Shown: positions 20,159 to 26,475 of the stretch, piece by piece | Layout of the letters: each line of letters starts with the position of its first letter | How positions within the stretch are numbered: position 1 is the first letter of the stretch | NCBI GenBank assembly: GCA_021300505.1 | Contig: JAJTDQ010000088.1 | Coordinates: 1 to 36,715 of the forward strand | DNA length: 36,715 nucleotides | Direction of reading: 5' to 3' | From: Cryomorphaceae bacterium | GTDB lineage: Bacteria; Bacteroidota; Bacteroidia; Flavobacteriales_D; Crocinitomicaceae | The notes under the pieces: generated by a model | Told to the model about the DNA's origin: nothing | The model's input: the letters and a program-made list of their open reading frames with translations, nothing else | Database searches by the model: none | Position numbers and translations under genes: made by a program

Positions 20159-20161
20159 AAG

Positions 20162-21160
20162 TTAGTGGCAAGGTTTAACCTATGCAACGAATAAATACAA
20201 ATCATTATGAAACGCATAAGAACATTAGGAAAAGGGGGACTAGGCATTGTGTCACTTTACCAATCTAACAACGGTCAGAATTTCGCTCTTAAACAGATGC
20301 TTTACCAATGGGACGAGAATTACTACGAGCGTTTTAAAAGAGAGGTTGAGATAATGGCTACTCTTGTTCATAAGAATATCGTCAATGTTTTGAATTTTAA
20401 TATTCTCAACAACAATCCATGGTATTTAATGCCATATTATGAAGATGGTAGCCTGAGAGATAAATTGATGGATATAAAAAGTAAGGGACAGATATATTCG
20501 TTAAAAGGTGCAACCGGAATTATTTACCAACTAGCCGATGCATTGCATCACGCGCATGAATTTGGCGTTATACATCGAGATATAAAACCTGAAAATATAT
20601 TATTCAATGGAAAGGATCCAGTAATAGCTGATTGGGGTCTTGGAAAATTCATTCATAAAAAAAGTAAAGTACTAACTAATGTTGGCCTTGGAACAAAGTC
20701 TTATTGCTCACCTGAACAGTGGGAAAGTGGTGTTTCTGACAGCCGTTCAGATATTTATTCACTCGGTTTAGTTTACAGAGAATTATTAACGGGATCGCTA
20801 ACAGGTCAAATACAAGAAAGAAGAATTAATGATATTGTAAACAAAATGACGGCAACAAGCCCAGCTGATCGTTATCAAAGAATGAGCGAGGTAAAAGAAG
20901 CCATAAGAGCTCTAAATGAAATATCCACCAGCGACCCGATGAAAGATTTTTGGGAAGGTGTTATTGCAGCATCAGCAGTGGTTGGAATTGCAATTCTATT
21001 GGCTAAACTAATTGAAAATAAATGAAAACCCAGCCACTAACAGCACCTACCCAAAAGGCGGGGTTTCGTGTTCTAAAGACAGTTTTGTGGTTAATCAAAC
21101 ATTAGTTTTTCAAATCAAGTTTTGTGGTAAAAGTCCCGCCCTTCGGGTAGCTGCAAACCG
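20162..21160 (+). mobile_element. Putative integron-type gene cassette carrying a protein kinase gene
   Basis: Boundaries G|TTAGTGGC (20161/20162) and G|TTATGTGCC (21160/21161). The attC-like R'' end GCCACTAAC (21033-21041) is the exact reverse complement of the 5' boundary GTTAGTGGC. Confidence 0.6.
20207..21025 (+). CDS. Hanks-type Ser/Thr protein kinase with C-terminal TM segment
   Basis: LGKGGLGIVSLY, FALKQ, VIHRDIKPENILF, ADWGLGKF (DFG replaced by DWG), GTKSYCSPEQW; C-terminal hydrophobic GVIAASAVVGIAILLAKLI. Confidence 0.92.
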   Translation: MKRIRTLGKGGLGIVSLYQSNNGQNFALKQMLYQWDENYYERFKREVEIMATLVHKNIVNVLNFNILNNNPWYLMPYYEDGSLRDKLMDIKSKGQIYSLKGATGIIYQLADALHHAHEFGVIHRDIKPENILFNGKDPVIADWGLGKFIHKKSKVLTNVGLGTKSYCSPEQWESGVSDSRSDIYSLGLVYRELLTGSLTGQIQERRINDIVNKMTATSPADRYQRMSEVKEAIRALNEISTSDPMKDFWEGVIAASAVVGIAILLAKLIENK

Positions 21161-21169
21161 TTATGTGCC
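21033..21169 (+). repeat. attC-like imperfect palindrome (cassette recombination site)
   Basis: Left arm GCCACTAAC-A-GCACCTACCCAAAAGGCGGG; reverse complement of right arm GGCACATAAC-GGTTT-GCAGCTACCCGAAGGGCGGG. The inner 20-bp arms match at 17/20 by hand; total ~137 bp. Confidence 0.6.
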
Positions 21170-21188
21170 AATTATTGCACTTCACAGA

Positions 21189-21208
21189 GATTTACTTCAA
21201 AAAGTTAC
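21189..21208 (+). repeat. 20-bp direct repeat, copy 2
   Basis: GATTTACTTCAAAAAGTTAC, identical to 18758-18777. Confidence 0.8.
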
Positions 21209-21236
21209 AAGTTACTAAGACGAGTTAGGAGTTAGC

Positions 21237-21393
21237 AATTCCCGAAGGGATCCCGCCACAGCGGACTTGACAGCAAATTGACGCAGCATTCAGCCGCGGC
21301 TGACAAGCATTACAAATTCCCGAAGGAGTCAAATTCTAAATTCCCGAAGGGATCAAATTGCGAAGCATCAAATTTTTAATTCCCGAAGGGATC
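21237..21393 (+). repeat. Cluster of four AATTCCCGAAGGGATC units
   Basis: Copies at 21237-21252, 21315-21330 (one variant), 21339-21354, 21378-21393. Each contains a TCCC-GAA-GGGA mini-hairpin. Confidence 0.85.
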
Positions 21394-21402
21394 AAATTTG
21401 CA

Positions 21403-21434
21403 AACTCGTAATTCGTAATTCGTAACTTATAACT
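21403..21434 (-). repeat. Right inverted flank of the integrase/cassette island
   Basis: AACTCGTAATTCGTAATTCGTAACTTATAACT; reverse complement resembles 18721-18752. Confidence 0.55.
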
Positions 21435-22728
21435 ATTGCCCCTCCAAATAATCCAAGTCCTTCCCAAAAGTTTCCTTCAATCGCGAAATACTGTAAAACG
21501 CAATCGCAATAAAGAGCAAGCCAACCAACAGCGCTGCAAGTCCATCGGAGAGGTGAAAGGACAACAACAAACCGAAAAGCAAGACAATGATATTCACAGA
21601 GCCACGCACGAAGTTAGGGATGGTATTGGCTGCGGTTGAGCGAATATTGGTACCGAACTGTTCTGCAGCGATGGTCACGAAAATGGCCCAATAGCCCGTT
21701 CCTGTTCCCAAAAGAAAACACATGAGGTAGTACATATTGACGCTGATGTCCTTCAACACAAAGAGGAAAATAACGGTGGTCAGCAAAGTGAAGCATAGAT
21801 AAAGGTAGACAACGAACTTTCTGCTTTTAAACACTTGACTGAGTAGCCCAGAAAGTAAATCACCAAAGGAAAGTCCAATGTAAGCATACATCACGGCAAG
21901 TCCATTTTCCACATTTTCCACACCCAGCCAAGGTCCGAAGTGGTCTTTGGAGTTCATGATCAATAAGCCTATGACATACCAAATGGGGATGCCAATTAAG
22001 ATGCAATGCAGGTATTTGATTCGGTTGGAGGCGTTGCCAAAGATCAATCTCAAATCGCCTTTTTTCACCCCACCTTCCTGCTTGATCCCTTTGAAAAAAG
22101 CGGACTCGATGGTGCCCACCCGCATGAGTAAAAGTACCAAGCCCATGGTTCCTCCAAGTACATAAGCTACTTGCCAATTTGCGAGATGAGAACCAGTTAA
22201 TCCTTTGATAAAATGTCCAATCGCATCGCCATTCATTCCCACCAAAGAAGCGACTACAGCGCCCAAAGCACCGAAAGTCACAATAATCATGGTGCCGTAT
22301 CCCCGTTTTTCTTTGGACATCATTTCTGACACCAGCGTAATTCCAGCACCTAGCTCTCCTGCCAATCCAATCCCCGCAATGATGCGCACCACCGCATATG
22401 TACTTGTATCAGTCACAAACGCATTGGCAATATTGGCCACGGAATACAACAAAATGGAACCGAATAACACCTTTAATCGTCCTTTCTTGTCACCTAATAT
22501 TCCCCAGAGTAATCCACCGATGAGCATACCGAGCATCTGCATGTTGAAGAGAAATTTCCCCATGGCTGCCTTTGCATCTGGACTAGCATTGGTCATGATT
22601 TGATCCAAGCTTTCTGCCTTCACCACTCCGAACAAGACTAAATCATAGATGTCGACAAAATAGCCGAGCGCAGCAACGATGATGAGTAGTGCAATCTGGC
22701 GGTTCTTTTTATTTTCTGCAGGTATCAT
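21433..22728 (-). CDS. MFS transporter (metabolite:H+ symporter-like)
   Basis: Multiple TM helices, GILGDKKGRLKVL MFS signature. Start at MIPAENKKNRQIALL (22728) more likely than the track start. Confidence 0.85.
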   Translation of the reverse strand: MIPAENKKNRQIALLIIVAALGYFVDIYDLVLFGVVKAESLDQIMTNASPDAKAAMGKFLFNMQMLGMLIGGLLWGILGDKKGRLKVLFGSILLYSVANIANAFVTDTSTYAVVRIIAGIGLAGELGAGITLVSEMMSKEKRGYGTMIIVTFGALGAVVASLVGMNGDAIGHFIKGLTGSHLANWQVAYVLGGTMGLVLLLMRVGTIESAFFKGIKQEGGVKKGDLRLIFGNASNRIKYLHCILIGIPIWYVIGLLIMNSKDHFGPWLGVENVENGLAVMYAYIGLSFGDLLSGLLSQVFKSRKFVVYLYLCFTLLTTVIFLFVLKDISVNMYYLMCFLLGTGTGYWAIFVTIAAEQFGTNIRSTAANTIPNFVRGSVNIIVLLFGLLLSFHLSDGLAALLVGLLFIAIAFYSISRLKETFGKDLDYLEGQ

Positions 22729-22804
22729 GGCTACGAAAATAGAATATTCTTGAATGCCAAGCACCATCCCTCCAAATGTCATCAGCACTTTGTATCTTCG
22801 TGCC

Positions 22805-23664
22805 ATGCTTTCCGATGAAACATACATGCAACGTTGCATCGATCTTGCCCGCATGGGACAAGGCTTTGTTTCACCCAATCCAATGGTTGGTGCTGTGGTT
22901 GTGCATGAGGGAAAAATTGTAGGTGAAGGTTACCATCGTAAATTCGGTGAGCCCCATGCAGAAGTCAATGCTATTGCGGACGTTAAAGACCAATCGATTT
23001 TATCTCAATGCACACTTTATGTCAATTTAGAACCTTGCGCTCACCATGGGAAAACACCACCTTGTGCAAATTTATTGGTAGAAAAGAAGCTCAAACGGGT
23101 GGTGATCGGTTGTTCTGATCCACACAGTAAAGTAAGTGGTAAGGGTGTTGATTTGTTGAAGAAAGCAGGCATTGATGTGCGATTGGGCGTTTTACAGCAG
23201 GAATGCCGTGAATTGAACCGCCGTTTCATCACTTTTCACGAACGTCAACGACCTTATGTGATTTTGAAATGGGCACAGACCAAAGATGGATTCCTTGACC
23301 GCATTCGCCACGACGAAGAAACGGGCATCAATTGGATCACCTCACCAGAGACGAAATCCTTGGTTCATAAGTGGCGTTCGCAGTACGCGGAAACATTGAA
23401 TGGATTCGCATTCCTGAAACGAATACCAAGCACATCTTAGACGAATTGTACAAACGCAACATCTTATCCGTTTTCGTAGAAGGAGGAAGCCGCACCTTAC
23501 AGTATTTCATCATTGATAACCACTGGGATGAAGCCCGTGTGATTGTTGGAAACACCACATTTGGCGAGGGAGTCAAAGCGCCTGCCATCGGGAAAGTTCC
23601 ATCGCGCAGTTATTCCTTTTCCACGGATACTGTCCACCATTATTTTCGAAGATGGCCCCTTTAA
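22805..23664 (+). pseudogene. ribD: Riboflavin biosynthesis deaminase/reductase RibD, frame-disrupted between domains
   Basis: Deaminase half intact (VSPNPMVGAVVVHEGK, GEPHAEVNAI, EPCAHHGKTPPCANLL). The frame changes after HKWRSQ (~23383-23395) to NIEWIRIPETNTKHILDELYKRNILSVFVEGGSRTLQYFI...ARVIVGNTTFGEGVKAP. Confidence 0.85.
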
Positions 23665-24527
23665 TTCTCTCGATCCTTTGCTCCAGCATCATCTTTGTGC
23701 TGTTTAAATTGTTTCCTCGCTTTGGCGTAGACACCTTTCAAGCCATAGTATTCAATTACTTCACTGCCTTTTTGTGTGGTATTCTATTCTTCGGTAAAGA
23801 GTGGAATCCACATGCCTTGGAATCGGGGAATTGGCCCATTTTTGTGTTGCTTGCAGCAGCATTGTTCATCTCGCTCTTCATTTTAATGGGACTCAGCTCA
23901 CAGAAGAATGGTGTTGCCATGACTTCCATTGCCGTGAAAATGAGCATGGCCATCTCATTGATTTTAATGATTGTTTTGTACAATGAGGATTTAGGTTGGA
24001 TGAAAGTTGCCGGAATAGCTCTCGCATTTACAGGCGTATTCCTGGTTTCCTATACGGGGAAATCTGACAATAGCGCTGCGAAAAGTGAAGTATGGATGCT
24101 GGCCACCCTATTTATCGGAAGTGGAATTCTTGATTTCATCTTGAACTATGTCCAAAAGCATCACCTCGATCACCTCACTCCTTCCCTATTTTCAGCCTTC
24201 GGGTTTGGTGGGGCCGGGCTAATTGGATTTGCCATCTTAATGACACAGGTACTTAGAAAACAAGCAAGTCTATCCGTGAAGAATGTTGTTGCGGGTGTTG
24301 CGCTAGGTATACCGAATTACTTTTCGATTTACCTTTTAATGGAATCGTATCGCTCCACCGGATGGAATGATTCAACCGTTTTGGCCGTGATAAACGTATC
24401 GATCGTAATGATTTCCTCCGTCATCGGATTTATCGCCTTCAAAGAAAATGTCACCATTAAAAAAATAATTGGTCTTGTCGCGGCAATCGCAGCCATTGTT
24501 GTCCTTTACCTCGCAAGTCAATCTTAA
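23652..24527 (+). CDS. EamA/DMT-family transporter
   Basis: About ten TM helices in a repeated arrangement (SLFILMGLSSQKNGVAMTSIAVKMSMAISLI; VLAVINVSIVMISSVIGFIAFKENVTIKKIIGL). Confidence 0.75.
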   Translation: MAPLILSILCSSIIFVLFKLFPRFGVDTFQAIVFNYFTAFLCGILFFGKEWNPHALESGNWPIFVLLAAALFISLFILMGLSSQKNGVAMTSIAVKMSMAISLILMIVLYNEDLGWMKVAGIALAFTGVFLVSYTGKSDNSAAKSEVWMLATLFIGSGILDFILNYVQKHHLDHLTPSLFSAFGFGGAGLIGFAILMTQVLRKQASLSVKNVVAGVALGIPNYFSIYLLMESYRSTGWNDSTVLAVINVSIVMISSVIGFIAFKENVTIKKIIGLVAAIAAIVVLYLASQS

Positions 24528-24537
24528 TCATATTCCT

Positions 24538-25395
24538 ATGAAAATTCACCCACTCAACACTGGAGATTTTAAACTCGATGGGGGCGCCATGTTTGGGGTC
24601 GTTCCAAAAACTATGTGGTCTAAAACCAATCCCGCTGATGAAAACAACATGTGCAATTGGTCGATGCGCTGTCTTTTGATTGAAGACGGTAACCGGTTGA
24701 TGTTGATTGATGCGGGAATTGGTGACAAGCAATCGGAAAAATTCTTTTCGCACTATTACTTGCATGGAACAGATAGTTTAGAAGGAAACCTCAAGGCACT
24801 TGGGTTTGGCAAAGATGACATTACAGATGTATTCTTGACGCATTTGCACTTTGATCACTGCGGTGGTGCCATTCAATGGAACAAGGAACACACAGGATTT
24901 GAACCCGTTTTCAAAAACGCGCATTTTTGGAGTACAGAAAATCATTGGAAATGGGCGACGGAACCCAATGCCCGTGAAAAAGCATCCTTTCTGACGGAGA
25001 ACATTCAACCCATTCAAGAAAGTGGTCAATTGAAATTCATTGAACGAACAGGGAATTACACGGCCAATGCTTTTTCAGACATGGATGTCTTGTTTGTTGA
25101 TGGTCACACCGAAAGCATGATGATTCCACACATCCGTTACCAAGGAAAAACCATCGTCTTCATGGCGGATCTTTTACCTAGTGTGGGACACATTCCACTT
25201 CCTTACGTGATGGGGTACGATACACGACCATTGATTACACTTGATGAAAAATCGAAGTTCTTGAATACAGCGTGTGACAACGAGTATATCTTATTTCTGG
25301 AGCACGATAGCATAAACGAGTGTTGCACCTTGGAGCGCACTGAGAAAGGCATTCGATTGAAAGAAACGATGCGTTTTAGCGAGTTGTTTTCTTAA
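24538..25395 (+). CDS. MBL-fold metallo-hydrolase
   Basis: LTHLHFDHCGG and MLIDAGIGDK; start at MKIHPLNTGDF (24538). Confidence 0.9.
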   Translation: MKIHPLNTGDFKLDGGAMFGVVPKTMWSKTNPADENNMCNWSMRCLLIEDGNRLMLIDAGIGDKQSEKFFSHYYLHGTDSLEGNLKALGFGKDDITDVFLTHLHFDHCGGAIQWNKEHTGFEPVFKNAHFWSTENHWKWATEPNAREKASFLTENIQPIQESGQLKFIERTGNYTANAFSDMDVLFVDGHTESMMIPHIRYQGKTIVFMADLLPSVGHIPLPYVMGYDTRPLITLDEKSKFLNTACDNEYILFLEHDSINECCTLERTEKGIRLKETMRFSELFS

Positions 25396-26390
25396 GACTG
25401 ACCCAACTTACGAACGAGGTCAATCAAGCGGTTGGAATACCCTGCTTCGTTGTCGTACCAACCAACCACCTTGACCATGGAGTGAACCACGGAGGTGAGT
25501 TGCGCATCAAACAGACAACTATTAGGATTTCCAATGACATCCACCGAAACGATTGGGTCTTCGGTATAGGCTAGTATTCCTTTAAGTGATGATTCCGCAG
25601 CGCGCTTCATGGCAGCATTAATCACCTCAACACTTGGAGGATTTTTCACCACCATAGTCAAATCCGTAAAGGAACCATCTGGAACGGGTACACGCACCCC
25701 ACATCCACCGATGCAACCTTCCAAATCAGGAAAAATACGCGTCAATGCTTTTGCAGCACCTGTTGTCGTCGGAACGATAGAAGTCGCAGCTGCTCGAGCA
25801 CGACGTAAATCGCGGTGTGGCGCATCGTGCAGGCGTTGGTCTGTCGTGTAACTATGTACCGTTGTGATGTACGCACTTTCGATCTCACACAATTCACGCA
25901 TGACCTTTAGCATAGGTGCTGCGTTGTTGGTTGTGCATGAGGCATTTGAAATGATGCTTTCAGAGAAATCAACAGAATCCTCATTGACTCCAAGAACAAT
26001 GGTTTGAATGTCATCTCCAATTGCTGGCGCTGAAATGATCACCCGCTTCGCACCTCCTGTTAAATGTGCTGATGCCAACTCCTTTGTCAAAAACTGACCT
26101 GTGGATTCAATGACCGTTTCCACACCGAATTTACCCCATAGAATACTCGCAGGATTTGATTCTTGAGTGAAAACAATGCGCTTTCCATTTTCGAAGATTG
26201 CAGTATTTCCTTCAATTGCAAATCCGAGTGGAAATCCTCTGTGAATGCTGTCGTATTTCAACAAGTGCATCAGTGTTTGGATATCCGAGACATCATTCAC
26301 GACTGCGACTTGAATATCATCCGATAATAACGCCAAGCGGGTAAAATACCTGCCTATTCGTCCAAAACCATTTACACCGATGTTTATCAT
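25392..26390 (-). CDS. gap: Type I glyceraldehyde-3-phosphate dehydrogenase
   Basis: INIGVNGFGRIGRYFTRLAL, ISNASCTTNNAAPML, WYDNEAGYSNRLIDLV. Confidence 0.95.
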   Translation of the reverse strand: MINIGVNGFGRIGRYFTRLALLSDDIQVAVVNDVSDIQTLMHLLKYDSIHRGFPLGFAIEGNTAIFENGKRIVFTQESNPASILWGKFGVETVIESTGQFLTKELASAHLTGGAKRVIISAPAIGDDIQTIVLGVNEDSVDFSESIISNASCTTNNAAPMLKVMRELCEIESAYITTVHSYTTDQRLHDAPHRDLRRARAAATSIVPTTTGAAKALTRIFPDLEGCIGGCGVRVPVPDGSFTDLTMVVKNPPSVEVINAAMKRAAESSLKGILAYTEDPIVSVDVIGNPNSCLFDAQLTSVVHSMVKVVGWYDNEAGYSNRLIDLVRKLGQS

Positions 26391-26475
26391 GTTGCTAATT
26401 TACGTATTCTCCAAAAAAAACATGGGACATAGATTTTATCCATGCCCCATGCGCTATTTTGAATGTGTATTATCT

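Noticed and set aside
21237-21393. CRISPR array interpretation of the AATTCCCGAAGGGATC repeats
   Set aside because: Units are only 16 bp, spacing is irregular, and there are no cas genes in the window.
22205-22603. 132-aa plus-strand ORF antisense to the MFS transporter
   Set aside because: Shadow of a hydrophobic coding frame; no start context or family resemblance.
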